Positions 7,111-17,471 of a stretch of DNA of 44,345 nt are shown here, one piece after another; within the stretch, counting starts at the first letter, position 1, and each line of letters begins with the position of its first letter. The position numbers were made by a program, and so were the translations under genes. The DNA is from an uncultured Bacillota bacterium (GTDB lineage: Bacteria; Bacillota; Clostridia; Peptostreptococcales; Anaerovoracaceae): positions 1 through 44,345 of the forward strand of contig CASFAX010000012.1 in NCBI GenBank assembly GCA_949292945.1. The letters are read 5' to 3'. The notes beneath the pieces were generated by a model, which saw only the letters and a program-made list of their open reading frames with translations, did not search any database and was not told the DNA's origin.

Positions 7111-8529
7111 ATGGATTTTATCGCGGATATTATAAGCAGCATAAGCAATTACCTGTACAGCTATATCCTCATAGCTCTGCTCATAGCTGCGGGACTTTAT
7201 TTTTCTTTGAGGACCAGATTCGTTCAGATAAGGCTCTTTGCCGAATCCCTCAGGGTTATCACAGAGCCTAAGAAAGATAAGGATTCCATTTCATCGTTTC
7301 AGGCTCTTATGGTGTCCACTGCGTCGAGAGTCGGCACAGGCAACATCGTAGGCGTTACAGGCGCCATCATAGCAGGAGGCCCCGGCGCCGTGTTCTGGAT
7401 GTGGCTCATTGCCGTTTTGGGAGGAGCTTCGGCTTTCGTAGAATCCACCCTTGCGCAGATTTATAAAAAACGCGGTGCAGACGGTTCCTACGGCGGCCCT
7501 GCCTATTACATAAAGCAGGCCTTAAAGGCTCCGGCGCTGGGCGGAGTTTTCGCCGTCTTTCTAATTCTGACCTACATGGGAGGATTCAACGCTCTGGCAT
7601 CTTTTAACCTTACCGACTTTGTCAAAGCCTACGTGCCGTCGGAAAATGCTACCCTTTACATCGGAGCCGTAGTGTCCGTCCTTTCTGCCGTCGTAATCTT
7701 CGGCGGAGGAAAGCGCATATCAAAGGCGACTCAGGTCATCGTTCCCATAATGGCCGTAGCCTATATCGCCGTTGCCCTTCTCGTAATCGTATTAAACATA
7801 GGGTCGTTTCCGTCTGTTATCGCCGGAATATTCAAAGGTGCATTCAGCTTCACCTCAGTTGCGGGAGGAATTTTCGGAGCCACCATTATGAACGGTATAA
7901 AGAGAGGGCTTTACTCCAACGAAGCCGGCATAGGTTCCGCACCTAACGCCGCAGCTTCCGCCGACGTTTCCCACCCCGTAAAACAGGGCCTCGTTCAGAT
8001 GCTTTCCGTGTTCATCGACACCCTGCTTATCTGCTCCTCCACCGCTTTCATGGTTCTCTGCTCGGGAGTAGACCCTGCAGGATATGTAGACGACGCCGGA
8101 AACGCCCTGAGCGGAGCTTACATACAGGATTCCCTGGGGGTAAACTTCGGAGCCTTCGGAGGAATCTTCATAACTGCAGCTCTGGCCCTCTTCGCTTACA
8201 CCACCCTGGTGGGAAATTACTTCTATGCCGAGATGAACATAAGCTACATATATAAGGACGCCCTTTCAAGCAAATCCTTTATGACCGTGTTCAGACTCGT
8301 CGCCGTCGCCGTCATCTTCCTCGGCGCCCAGTTTTCCGCAGGTCTTGCCTGGGATACGGCGGACGTTCTCATGGGCTGCATGGCTCTCATAAACGTGCCT
8401 GTCTGCATCATCTTAGGAAACACGGCCTTTAAGGCTTTAAGGGATTACACCTCGAAGAAAAGAGAAGGAAAACCTCTGGAATTTAAAGCCGCCGACATCG
8501 GCATTGAAGGCACGGACTACTGGAATTAA
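7111..8529 (+). CDS. AGCS family amino acid (alanine/glycine):cation symporter
   Basis: 472 residues with about ten or eleven membrane helices. The Na+:alanine symporter signature is present around GGPGAVFWMWLIAVLGG, following the conserved SRVGTGNIVGVTGAI; the second family block NEAGIGSAPNAAASAD is also clear. These proteins bring alanine, glycine or serine into the cell with Na+ or H+. It is a single-gene unit with its own promoter and ends at a strong hairpin terminator shared with a convergent paralogue. Its codons favour GGC and GGA, as in most neighbours, unlike the paralogue at 8622-10007. The exact amino acid cannot be read from sequence. Confidence 0.92.
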   Translation: MDFIADIISSISNYLYSYILIALLIAAGLYFSLRTRFVQIRLFAESLRVITEPKKDKDSISSFQALMVSTASRVGTGNIVGVTGAIIAGGPGAVFWMWLIAVLGGASAFVESTLAQIYKKRGADGSYGGPAYYIKQALKAPALGGVFAVFLILTYMGGFNALASFNLTDFVKAYVPSENATLYIGAVVSVLSAVVIFGGGKRISKATQVIVPIMAVAYIAVALLVIVLNIGSFPSVIAGIFKGAFSFTSVAGGIFGATIMNGIKRGLYSNEAGIGSAPNAAASADVSHPVKQGLVQMLSVFIDTLLICSSTAFMVLCSGVDPAGYVDDAGNALSGAYIQDSLGVNFGAFGGIFITAALALFAYTTLVGNYFYAEMNISYIYKDALSSKSFMTVFRLVAVAVIFLGAQFSAGLAWDTADVLMGCMALINVPVCIILGNTAFKALRDYTSKKREGKPLEFKAADIGIEGTDYWN

Positions 8530-8546
8530 AACGCATTTAAACAGGC

Positions 8547-8564
8547 GTGCGCCGCCTGGCGCAC
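8547..8564. repeat. Short GC-rich hairpin before the shared terminator
   Basis: GTGCGCC (8547-8553) pairs with GGCGCAC (8558-8564) around a 4-nt loop. It has no T-run; it sits just before the main terminator hairpin and may aid 3'-end formation. Confidence 0.45.
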
Positions 8565-8569
8565 CACGG

Positions 8570-8605
8570 TAAAGCCGCCCTCCCGAAACGGGAAGGCGGC
8601 TTTTC
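8570..8605. terminator. Bidirectional intrinsic terminator between convergent symporter genes
   Basis: AAGCCGCC-TCCCG and CGGGA-GGCGGCTT form a strong stem around AAAC (8572-8602), with one bulge. On the plus strand it is followed by TTTTCTC; on the minus strand by TTTACC. It can serve both genes, better on the plus strand. Confidence 0.85.
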
Positions 8606-8621
8606 TCATAGCGTGTAATAT

Positions 8622-10007
8622 TTATTTATCAACTACAGGTATTGGCGTATCGTCGTATGCATCAAGGTCGTTGATGTACTTCTTAGTCTCCTTGGCTATT
8701 ACCGGCGACAGCAGCAGTACCGCAATCAGGTTAGGTATAGCCATAAGTGCGTTGAGTATATCTGCTACAGTCCATACCATGTCGAGAGCTACGATAGGAG
8801 CGATGAAAGCAACTGCCAGGTAGAGAATTCTGTAAGGAAGGATTCCCTTTCTTCCTGCGAAGTACTCAACGGCTCTCTCACCGTAGTATGCCCAGCCGAG
8901 AATAGTCGACCATGCAAACGTGATGATACCTAATGTAAGAACGATAGGTCCGAAGTAAGGAATCTGCGCAAATGCCTCTGTGGAGAGAACTCCGCCGTCT
9001 CTGATGTCGCCCATATTAACGTCAGGGTTCTTCATGATGGTAGTTACCAGTACGAGACCTGTCATCAGGCATACAACTACTGTATCCCAGAAGGTTCCCG
9101 TGGAGGATACCAGAGCCTGTCTTACAGGGTTTCTGGTCTGTGCAGCTGCTGCGGCAATCGGTGCGGAACCCATACCGGATTCATTGGAGAAGAGTCCTCT
9201 TGCAACACCGAACTGGATGGCAGCTCTTATACCTGTACCAACAAGTCCGCCTGCGGCAGCGCCCGGAGTAAATGCCAGAACGCATATGGTCTTGATTGCC
9301 GGAATGATGAAGTCATAGTTCATGATGAGAATTACGATGCATCCCAGCACGTAGAATCCTGCCATGAAAGGAACCAGTCTCTCGCACACGTTTGCGATGG
9401 ATTTGATTCCGCCCAGAATTACGATACCCGTCATGATTACGATGATAGTACCGGTAACTACGTTAGGAACGCCGAAGTTGCCGTGTACAACGTTGGCGAT
9501 GGCGTTAACCTGAGTAGCGCATCCTATACCGAAAGAAGCGAATCCTGCGAAGATGGCGAATATCATGCCCAGCCACTTCATGTTCAGGCCTCTTTCCAGA
9601 GCGTACATGGCGCCGCCCTGCATACGTCCATCCTTCGTCTTAACTCTGTACTTTACAGATATGAGGGACTCGGAGTATTTGGTAGCTATACCGAAGCAGC
9701 CGGTAAGCCATATCCAGAGAACAGCTCCCGGACCGCCCATGGCTATGGCGGTTCCTACACCTACGATGTTACCTGTACCGATGGTAGCTGCAAGAGCCGT
9801 GGTAAGTGCACCGAACTGTGATACCTCACCTTCTGCATCCGGATCCTTCGCTACGGAAAGCCTGATGCCCTTTGAGATTGATTTTACCTGAATAAATCCG
9901 GTTCTGAATGTCATGAACACGTGGGTTCCGAACAGGAGGATAATCATCCACCATCCCCAAACCCAGCCGTCAAGCTTGGTTATAAAATCACCAATCTGCG
10001 ATAACAC
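8622..10007 (-). CDS. AGCS family amino acid:cation symporter (second paralogue)
   Basis: 461 residues, same family as the gene at 7111-8529. It has ATIGTGNIVGVGTAIAMGG and GGPGAVLWIWLTG (family signature), and NESGMGSAPIAAAAAQ. It reads from a GTG start at 10007, with GAGGTG at 10015-10020, seven bases ahead. Codon choice is striking: GGT, GTA, GTT and ATC dominate, resembling the ribosomal protein genes in this window rather than the neighbouring symporter, which suggests high expression (inference from codon use). It is a single-gene unit with a near-consensus promoter and the shared terminator at its end. Substrate likely alanine, glycine or serine. Confidence 0.92.
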   Translation of the reverse strand: MLSQIGDFITKLDGWVWGWWMIILLFGTHVFMTFRTGFIQVKSISKGIRLSVAKDPDAEGEVSQFGALTTALAATIGTGNIVGVGTAIAMGGPGAVLWIWLTGCFGIATKYSESLISVKYRVKTKDGRMQGGAMYALERGLNMKWLGMIFAIFAGFASFGIGCATQVNAIANVVHGNFGVPNVVTGTIIVIMTGIVILGGIKSIANVCERLVPFMAGFYVLGCIVILIMNYDFIIPAIKTICVLAFTPGAAAGGLVGTGIRAAIQFGVARGLFSNESGMGSAPIAAAAAQTRNPVRQALVSSTGTFWDTVVVCLMTGLVLVTTIMKNPDVNMGDIRDGGVLSTEAFAQIPYFGPIVLTLGIITFAWSTILGWAYYGERAVEYFAGRKGILPYRILYLAVAFIAPIVALDMVWTVADILNALMAIPNLIAVLLLSPVIAKETKKYINDLDAYDDTPIPVVDK

Positions 10008-10073
10008 TTGTAATCACCTCTTTTTCTGAATAAGTCCTTAAATGATATAGAGATAATAAATATTACGTTTCTG

Positions 10074-10102
10074 ATTATACATCATGTTCAGACAGATTTC
10101 AA
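10074..10102 (-). promoter_or_regulatory. Promoter of the second AGCS symporter gene
   Basis: Minus strand: -35 TTGAAA at 10097-10102, 17-base spacer, -10 TATAAT at 10074-10079, with TG just upstream of the -10. It fits the codon-based hint of strong expression. Confidence 0.75.
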
Positions 10103-10175
10103 TAACTTATCACAATTTACTCATTTTTTACGCACATTTTTATTATCTGCCTTTTATTCCTTTTCAAAGCATGTG

Positions 10176-10204
10176 AAAACGCCCGAACAGGAAATGTCCG
10201 GGCG
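10176..10204 (-). terminator. Intrinsic terminator after eno
   Basis: On the minus strand CGCCCGGACA pairs with TGTTCGGGCG (one G-U pair) around a 5-nt loop, followed by TTTT. It lies 33 bases past the eno stop and closes the radC-to-eno unit. Confidence 0.85.
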
Positions 10205-10236
10205 CCGCCCATATGTTTTTCTATTTATCTCACTGA

Positions 10237-11574
<1,338 letters not shown>

Positions 11575-12309
11575 CTATTCCTCTTCCGAAGGCGCGGTAA
11601 TCCTGTCAGTGATCCTCTCAAAGTTATCCCTGATGTACGTACCTGCCTTCAGGACTATAGGCATACCCAGATTGGTGGATATCTGTATATTTCTGTCCTG
11701 CTGTATGACGCCTGCTATCTCCGGCTGGAGGACCGACGTGATTTCGGAAAGCTTTGGTGCGTATCCGGCGGCCATGAGCTCTGCCACGGCTTTGTTTACC
11801 ACCAGCCACCTTTTTGAAATTCCGAGAAAGACGAGCTCTCTGTCCAGATTGTCAGCGTCCCTTATGGATGAATACTCCGGATTTACCACGATTACAGCCT
11901 CGTCTGCTCCGGCTGACGCCAGTACGAGACCGTCGTCTATTCCGGAAGGAGAATCGATTATGACGTAGTCGTAGGTGTTCTTCAGTTTTTCGCAGAGCAC
12001 CTTCATATGAAGAGGCGTCAGGGTGCCGTCGTCCCTTGAAGGAGCAGCGGCCATAACGTAAAGGCTGTCAAAGCGCTTGTCCTTTATGAGAGCCTGTTTT
12101 ATTCTGCAAAGCCCGGTAAGAACGTCGTAAACGTCGTAAACCACATTGTTCTCAAGGCCGAAGTAGAGATCCAGGTTACGAAGGCCTAAATCCATATCGA
12201 GAACCACCACGCTGTGGCCTCTCATGGCCAGCGTAGCGCCGAAGTTTACGGCGAACATGGTCTTTCCGGTTCCTCCTTTTCCCGATGTAATCAAATACGT
12301 CTTTCCCAT
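11575..12309 (-). CDS. minD: MinD-like ParA-family ATPase (septum-site protein or relative)
   Basis: 244 residues. The deviant Walker A SGKGGTGKT is at residues 9-17 and the MinD-type block VVVLDMDLGLRNLDLYFGLE follows, then YVIIDSPSGIDDG (Walker B region). MinD drives placement of the division septum by recruiting MinC to the membrane. The start at 12309 is used because GGAGGAAAGA precedes it; the upstream in-frame ATG at 12321 overlaps that site. Position after mreBCD-mrdA is the classical min location, but no minC or minE is present, and the C-terminus (DRITAPSEEE) lacks the basic amphipathic helix of true MinD. It may be a divergent MinD or a related MinD/ParA protein; the symbol is tentative. 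Confidence 0.7.
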   Translation of the reverse strand: MGKTYLITSGKGGTGKTMFAVNFGATLAMRGHSVVVLDMDLGLRNLDLYFGLENNVVYDVYDVLTGLCRIKQALIKDKRFDSLYVMAAAPSRDDGTLTPLHMKVLCEKLKNTYDYVIIDSPSGIDDGLVLASAGADEAVIVVNPEYSSIRDADNLDRELVFLGISKRWLVVNKAVAELMAAGYAPKLSEITSVLQPEIAGVIQQDRNIQISTNLGMPIVLKAGTYIRDNFERITDRITAPSEEE

Positions 12310-12377
12310 TCTTTCCTCCAAACATCATATCAGGATACGCCCAGTTCCTCCCCCATTTAAGGTCTGCGCCGGCATAC

Positions 12378-15059
12378 TTAAAGGTCAAAGTAGGCGTTTA
12401 ATATATCCTTTGTCACAGGAGCTGCAGTCGTGGACCATCCGCCTTCAACAAGCATTACGACGACGGCTATTTCAGGGTCGTCGGCAGGAGCCAGAACCAC
12501 CGTCCACGAAAAGTAGTCGTAAGTATCCTTCTCAGAGTTTATCATGCTCTGATTTATCTTGTAGTCGCTGACCTCTATGAGAGCCTGATCCACCGCGTCG
12601 TTTTCCGTCGAATACTTTGCCGGATCGTCCAGCATGAGTTCCTTCATTTTCTTCTCTATCTGAGACCAGGTCACGTCGGTTCCCGCTGCGGAATTAAAGG
12701 AACTCAGGTGATTCTTAACGTATTCTACCTCGTCCGCAGGCTGTTTTATGCCCTGATTTTCAGCCGTACCGGTCTTAGCCGCTACGGAAACAGGGTAAGA
12801 CGAACCGTAGACACCTGAAAGGGTTCCGCTGGTGGTTACCCTCTTCATTCCCTTTATGACTTCCTTCCAGTCGCTCTCCGGTATGCCTATGTCCACGGCT
12901 TCCGATGCCTTGGATTTCTCCTCGCCGCCGACGCTCTTTATGAGGGTCAGCTCGTTTCGAATGCCCTTGTTTCCCAGGGTCGCGATGTACCTTGCCATCT
13001 GTACAGGCGTATATGCGTTAAGGCCCTGGCCTATGGCCGTGTTGAAGACGTCTCCCGTAGTCCACTCGGCCTGATTGAAGTAGTCGAACTTTACCATGGA
13101 AGCAACGTTCTCCACCTGGTCGTCCTTTACTTCCGTGTTCTCCCTTATTAAATCGATAAGATCCTGGTAATCCGGATTATCATATATGTAATCGGCTATG
13201 GTCGTGATATTCTCAGAGAGCCTGTCGTAATCGGCAGTGACTTCCTCCGGGAAGTATGTGCTGGCGTTGTCGTATATGGCGTTCCATGCCCCGTAGCGGT
13301 AGTTTGCCATCTTCGTATCCGCCGTAGCTATAGGCATAACCGTCTCATATATCTCTATTCCGCTGGCCTCGCCGAGCCCGAACTGGCTTGCCGTTTCCAG
13401 CATCTTATCCACATCTATATCCTCGGTATATCCCAGGGACTCTCCCGTGCCCCAGTCCTTATCCGTAGCTATGCAGTAGAAATAGTAGTTGCAGGAATTT
13501 CCTATGCCCCACTCCAGATTTTCCGAGCCGTGGGTTCCGCCGTACTCGTTCCAGGCAGAGCATCCGAATGTTCTTCCTCCGTACTCAATCCTTCCCCGGT
13601 CCTGTATCTGCCTGTAAGGATCCAGGCCGCACTTTAACGCCGTCAGAGCCGTAATAGGCTTGAATGTGGATCCCGGCGATACGCTGGTCATGGTGGCGTT
13701 GTTATATAACGGGGCCGGAGACAGAGCGTCTCTCGGGTTTTCCGCCTGAACCGACTCCCATTCCGACGTGGATATGCCGTCGGCGAACATGTTCAGGTCA
13801 AAATCCGGGTAGCTTGCCATGGCGAGGACTTCCCCCGTCTTTACATCTACGGCAACGGCCGCGCCGCTTCCGCTGTGCTCCGAGCCCTTTATTGCCTTCT
13901 CCAGAGAAGTCTCGGCTGTTTTCTGAAGATCAAGATCTATAGTGAGGTATATATCCTGCCCCTTTTCCGGCTCGGTTTCGCTTATGGTCGCAACCTCTTC
14001 TCCCGCGCTGTTGACCCTGATGGTCTTCACGCCGGGTATTCCGTGAAGATACGACTCGTATGCCGCCTCTATTCCGTCCTTTCCGATGAGGTCTGTGGAA
14101 GTGTAACCGTCTTCCGACGTGTAAGAGTCGGCCTCGCTTTCGGATATGGCGCCCATGTATCCCAGCACATGGCAGGCCGTGTTGTCCTCCGGATAGGTTC
14201 TCTCGGTTCCCGTAGTAACCGATACCCCTTTTACAGCCGATTCCTCGAAGTATATGACGCTTTCCTTGGAAACGTCCTTTGCTATGGTAAAGGGTATATA
14301 TCTGGTATATCCGTTATTGGCAACCTGATCCCTTATTATGAATATCTTTCTCGCTTCGCTGTCGGACAGATCTTCGTCTACTTTGTACTTTTCCCTGAGT
14401 TTGTCAAAGCATTCCTCTGCGGTCATGCCCTCGTCTATCTCTTTTTCAGTGAATCCGAACTTAGACCAGAAGTTCTTCTTCTGAGTCTGATAGACGTACT
14501 CCATGGTTCTCACGGTAATTGGAAGGCTCACTCCGTACTTTTCCGTAAGAGTATCCATGGCCTTGTATCTGTCGCTGTCGTCTATATTGTACTCGGCGCA
14601 GGTCATGGAAAAGAGCTGGTACGCCGTAATCTCCGTGTCATACCCGTTCTTTCTGAGCCACTCTTTCTCATCCTCATCGTAGGTGTACGAGAAATTGCCG
14701 TCTTCATCTATCTCTATGGCAAAATCATCAACGACCTCGTCTCCGTTTTCAAGGAGCCTGTTTACAGCCGTAAGGGCTGAATCGTTTATCTCCTCCGTGG
14801 TCAGTGAGCTGGCGTTAAAGGTTACGTTGAAAATCTGCCTGTTTCCTGCCAGAAGCTCACCGTTTCTGTCGTAGATGTTTCCCCTGGGCGCGGACGTGGT
14901 AATCGTCTTCGTGCTCTGCTGGGAAGCTTCTTCCGTCCATCTGCCGTTCTCTGCAACTGCCAGAACGAAAAGTCTGACGCCCAGTATAAGCATCAGTATA
15001 ACGATGAAGCCGACGATAAGCCGGTACCTTAAGTCGAAAAATCTTACGTCTTTTTTCAT
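12378..15059 (-). CDS. mrdA: Penicillin-binding protein 2 (peptidoglycan transpeptidase)
   Basis: 893 residues, large compared with ~630 in E. coli but common for Clostridia. One membrane anchor near residues 12-35 is followed by the dimerisation domain (SAPRGNIYDRNGELLA) and the transpeptidase domain. Catalytic motifs are intact: S464-T-F-K467, S522-C-N524 and K762-T-G764. Extra length lies before the transpeptidase domain (~residues 90-260) and between SxN and KTG (~residues 560-660, acidic). It crosslinks peptidoglycan in lateral wall growth with MreBCD. The start MKKDVRFF at 15059 overlaps the mreD stop by four bases (ATGA); the frame is open far upstream, but that part is antisense-free read-through of mreD in another frame and is not coding. 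Confidence 0.93.
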   Translation of the reverse strand: MKKDVRFFDLRYRLIVGFIVILMLILGVRLFVLAVAENGRWTEEASQQSTKTITTSAPRGNIYDRNGELLAGNRQIFNVTFNASSLTTEEINDSALTAVNRLLENGDEVVDDFAIEIDEDGNFSYTYDEDEKEWLRKNGYDTEITAYQLFSMTCAEYNIDDSDRYKAMDTLTEKYGVSLPITVRTMEYVYQTQKKNFWSKFGFTEKEIDEGMTAEECFDKLREKYKVDEDLSDSEARKIFIIRDQVANNGYTRYIPFTIAKDVSKESVIYFEESAVKGVSVTTGTERTYPEDNTACHVLGYMGAISESEADSYTSEDGYTSTDLIGKDGIEAAYESYLHGIPGVKTIRVNSAGEEVATISETEPEKGQDIYLTIDLDLQKTAETSLEKAIKGSEHSGSGAAVAVDVKTGEVLAMASYPDFDLNMFADGISTSEWESVQAENPRDALSPAPLYNNATMTSVSPGSTFKPITALTALKCGLDPYRQIQDRGRIEYGGRTFGCSAWNEYGGTHGSENLEWGIGNSCNYYFYCIATDKDWGTGESLGYTEDIDVDKMLETASQFGLGEASGIEIYETVMPIATADTKMANYRYGAWNAIYDNASTYFPEEVTADYDRLSENITTIADYIYDNPDYQDLIDLIRENTEVKDDQVENVASMVKFDYFNQAEWTTGDVFNTAIGQGLNAYTPVQMARYIATLGNKGIRNELTLIKSVGGEEKSKASEAVDIGIPESDWKEVIKGMKRVTTSGTLSGVYGSSYPVSVAAKTGTAENQGIKQPADEVEYVKNHLSSFNSAAGTDVTWSQIEKKMKELMLDDPAKYSTENDAVDQALIEVSDYKINQSMINSEKDTYDYFSWTVVLAPADDPEIAVVVMLVEGGWSTTAAPVTKDILNAYFDL

Positions 15060-15559
15060 CTGAAATACCTGTCTCTTCTGTGCTTTATCAGCCTTCTTAC
15101 AAGAATAAAGTAAAGTATCATGCCGAAGATGAAGTTTCCGGCTGCAGAAGCCGGTATCTGCGACATGGCGTATATGAAGCTGTACGGACTTACCGCCAGC
15201 CTGTAAAGTATCCAGGTTACCACGTAATCGATGATTATCGCCCCCAGATATACTCCCGCCGTCATGAGAACGTTCTCCACGTTTATGAACCGCCTTACGG
15301 CAAGGACAAAGGCTGCAGCAGCCGCAAAGGCTATTACGGATGCGCCCGCATACTGATCGGCTCCTATATCCTGAAACAGCTCCAGAACGCTTCCCGTAAT
15401 CAGAGCCGGGAGCACGTCTTCCGGAGAGTAGAAAAAGCAGAGCATGAGTCCTGCGGAAACTATCAGCTCGGGAGCCAGGTTCCACGGCAGAAGGCTGTTA
15501 AGAAAAGGCTGCAACACGAACGCTGCAGCAAATGCCGGAACTATCACTCTGTACTTCAT
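15056..15559 (-). CDS. mreD: Rod shape-determining protein MreD
   Basis: 167 residues, five or six hydrophobic helices, start MKYRVIVPAFAAAFVLQPF. The family is poorly conserved in sequence; identity rests on size, membrane topology, the motif region VLELFQDIGADQYAG and on position between mreC and the PBP2 gene. It overlaps both: its ATG overlaps the mreC stop by four bases and its stop overlaps the PBP2 ATG by four. MreD works in the inner membrane with MreB, MreC and PBP2 in the elongasome. Confidence 0.88.
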   Translation of the reverse strand: MKYRVIVPAFAAAFVLQPFLNSLLPWNLAPELIVSAGLMLCFFYSPEDVLPALITGSVLELFQDIGADQYAGASVIAFAAAAAFVLAVRRFINVENVLMTAGVYLGAIIIDYVVTWILYRLAVSPYSFIYAMSQIPASAAGNFIFGMILYFILVRRLIKHRRDRYFR

Positions 15560-16371
15560 AATACCACCGATACCTTGTCCAGAGACTGGAAGTCCACAGA
15601 AGGCTTTACGCTTATCCTGGTAAGCTGGGAATCTGAATCGTACCACACCTTCGATACGGTACCGATCTCGATTCCGTCCGGGTACATTCCCACTCCGGAC
15701 GTAACCAGCACATCGCCCTCTTTTATACCGGATTTTTCCTCCAGCATGTATCCTGTAAGCTCGCCGTCTGAAGTTCCCTCGACGATGCCCAGCATGTCCG
15801 TATCCTTTCTGGACTTGAAGCTTATCTTAACCGACTCGTCCGTAAGGGACATGACTCTGGCCCACTTGTCGCCAACCTGGGAGACACGGCCTACGAGACC
15901 GTCTCCGCATATTACCACGTCGTTTTCCTCTATGCCGCTGTCGCTTCCTCTGTTTACGGTGAAAATGTTAGTCCAGTTAACTCCGTCAAAGGAAATTATC
16001 GTAGCTGTGACGATGTCGTCCGTACCTTCGATGAAATCGTAGTTCAAAGCCTCTGAAAGCTCCCTGAGATCGCTGAGTTCCTCCTCGTTTAACGCAAGTC
16101 TGCTAAGCTCTTCCTTAAGCTGATCCACTTCTTCTTTCAGTTCCTCGTTTTCCTTCTGCAGCTGACGGTAGGAAAAAATTCCGGAAACGTTTTCGGATAT
16201 GGCGCGTCCTGCCTCAGTCATCTGTTTTTCCACATAGGAATACAGATTCCCGAACACCCCTGTGACGCCGCCCATGCCGCCTCTGGCTGCGGAAACCGAG
16301 AAAACTACCACTGCCGCCAGAAGTATGACTGCGGCAGCAGCTAAAACCTTGTGCTCTCTGATCCACCTCAT
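15556..16371 (-). CDS. mreC: Rod shape-determining protein MreC
   Basis: 271 residues: a short cytoplasmic stretch MRWIREHKVL, one membrane helix (residues ~9-28), a coiled coil (residues ~68-105, LQKENEELKEEVDQLKEE), then the extracellular beta-rich domain with NRGSDSGIEENDVVICGDGLVGRV, a family hallmark. It dimerises and activates PBP2. The ATG is preceded by GAGGAAAAG and lies 14 bases past the mreB stop. Confidence 0.93.
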   Translation of the reverse strand: MRWIREHKVLAAAAVILLAAVVVFSVSAARGGMGGVTGVFGNLYSYVEKQMTEAGRAISENVSGIFSYRQLQKENEELKEEVDQLKEELSRLALNEEELSDLRELSEALNYDFIEGTDDIVTATIISFDGVNWTNIFTVNRGSDSGIEENDVVICGDGLVGRVSQVGDKWARVMSLTDESVKISFKSRKDTDMLGIVEGTSDGELTGYMLEEKSGIKEGDVLVTSGVGMYPDGIEIGTVSKVWYDSDSQLTRISVKPSVDFQSLDKVSVVL

Positions 16372-16385
16372 TAAATGCTTTTCCT

Positions 16386-17429
16386 CTATCTTCTCTTAAC
16401 GCTGGAAGCGTATACCTTCAGCTTCTCTATGTCGTTAAGGCTCATTCCTGTACCTAACGCAACTGCCTCAAAGGCGTTCTCGGCTATGGTCGCCTTCATC
16501 CCGGTTCTCTTCTCTATCAGCTTTCCGAGATTGTAGATGAGTCCGCCGCCGCCGGAAAGAACGATGCCGCTCTCCGCAATGTCCGCTGCGATTTCAGGCG
16601 GCGCCTTTTCGATGGTCGCCTTTATTCCGTCTATGACTATGTCCACAGACTCCTGAAGAGCCATCATTATGTCTCTGTTAGTAACGTCGATAATCTTAGG
16701 AAGACCGGATATGATGTCGCGGCCGCTGGCTTTCACCGTCTTTATTATCTCATCTCCGTTCTCATCGGTGTCGAGACACGCTGCTCCCGCCTGTATCTTA
16801 AGCTTTTCCGCAGTCTTTTCGCCTATGAGAAGGGAATATCTCTTTCTGACATACTGAATGATGGCTTCGTTGAACTTGTCCCCCGCATGCCTTATGGATG
16901 TGCTGGCTACTATTCCGCCAAGGGCCACGATAGCTATATCCGTAGTTCCGCCGCCGATGTCTGCGATCATGCACGCTGTGGCGCTGTCCACGTCAAGGCC
17001 TGCTCCTATGGCCGCTGCCATAGGCTCTTCAAGAATGTACACTTCGGAGGCTCCCATCTGGCGGACAACTTCCTCCACCGCTCTCTTCTCAACTTCCGTA
17101 ACTCCGCTGGGAACTCCGACTACGGCTCTGTAGTTCTTTATCTTGTTTGCCGATACAGCCTTTGCTATGAACTCGCTGAGCATGTCCGCCGTTCTGTCAA
17201 AGTCTGAAATTACGCCGTCCTGAAGGGGCCTTATTACAGAAATATTGGCAGGAGCCTTTCCTATCATGGCCTTCGCCTCATCTCCCACCGCAAGGGTAAC
17301 GTTTCTCCTGTTATCTACGGCGATTACGGAAGGCTCGTTTAAGACTATTCCGCTGTCCTTTATGTAAATCAGGGTATTGGCCGTCCCAAGGTCAATTCCC
17401 ATGTCCTTAGCCGATAAAAAGTTAAGCAT
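16386..17429 (-). CDS. mreB: Actin-like rod shape-determining protein MreB
   Basis: 347 residues. The ATP-binding blocks of the actin fold are clear: DLGTANTLIY (phosphate 1), MIADIGGGTTDIAIVALGG (phosphate 2), LSGGGGLIYNLG (adenosine). Also EEPMAAAIGAGL and HAGDKFNEAI, typical of MreB. It forms membrane-bound filaments that guide lateral wall synthesis. The presence of mreBCD and mrdA implies a rod-shaped cell. Start: ATG 17429 with GGAGGTA just ahead; two overlapping ATGs precede it out of frame. It lies 42 bases after radC. Confidence 0.96.
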   Translation of the reverse strand: MLNFLSAKDMGIDLGTANTLIYIKDSGIVLNEPSVIAVDNRRNVTLAVGDEAKAMIGKAPANISVIRPLQDGVISDFDRTADMLSEFIAKAVSANKIKNYRAVVGVPSGVTEVEKRAVEEVVRQMGASEVYILEEPMAAAIGAGLDVDSATACMIADIGGGTTDIAIVALGGIVASTSIRHAGDKFNEAIIQYVRKRYSLLIGEKTAEKLKIQAGAACLDTDENGDEIIKTVKASGRDIISGLPKIIDVTNRDIMMALQESVDIVIDGIKATIEKAPPEIAADIAESGIVLSGGGGLIYNLGKLIEKRTGMKATIAENAFEAVALGTGMSLNDIEKLKVYASSVKRR

Positions 17430-17471
17430 CCATCATACCTCCGAATAAATATCAACTGCACATTCGGGGAA

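Noticed and set aside
13875-14780. Plus-strand open frame of 301 codons opposite the PBP2 gene
   Set aside because: Lies wholly inside the PBP2 gene on the other strand and looks like shadow sequence despite hydrophobic stretches.
15060-15485. N-terminal extension of PBP2 by 142 codons
   Set aside because: The extra part is mreD read in another frame; a four-base ATGA overlap at 15056-15059 marks the true start.
15080-16042. Plus-strand open frame of 320 codons opposite mreC and mreD
   Set aside because: Antisense to well-supported overlapping genes; composition rich in Tyr, His and Ser as expected of shadow frames.
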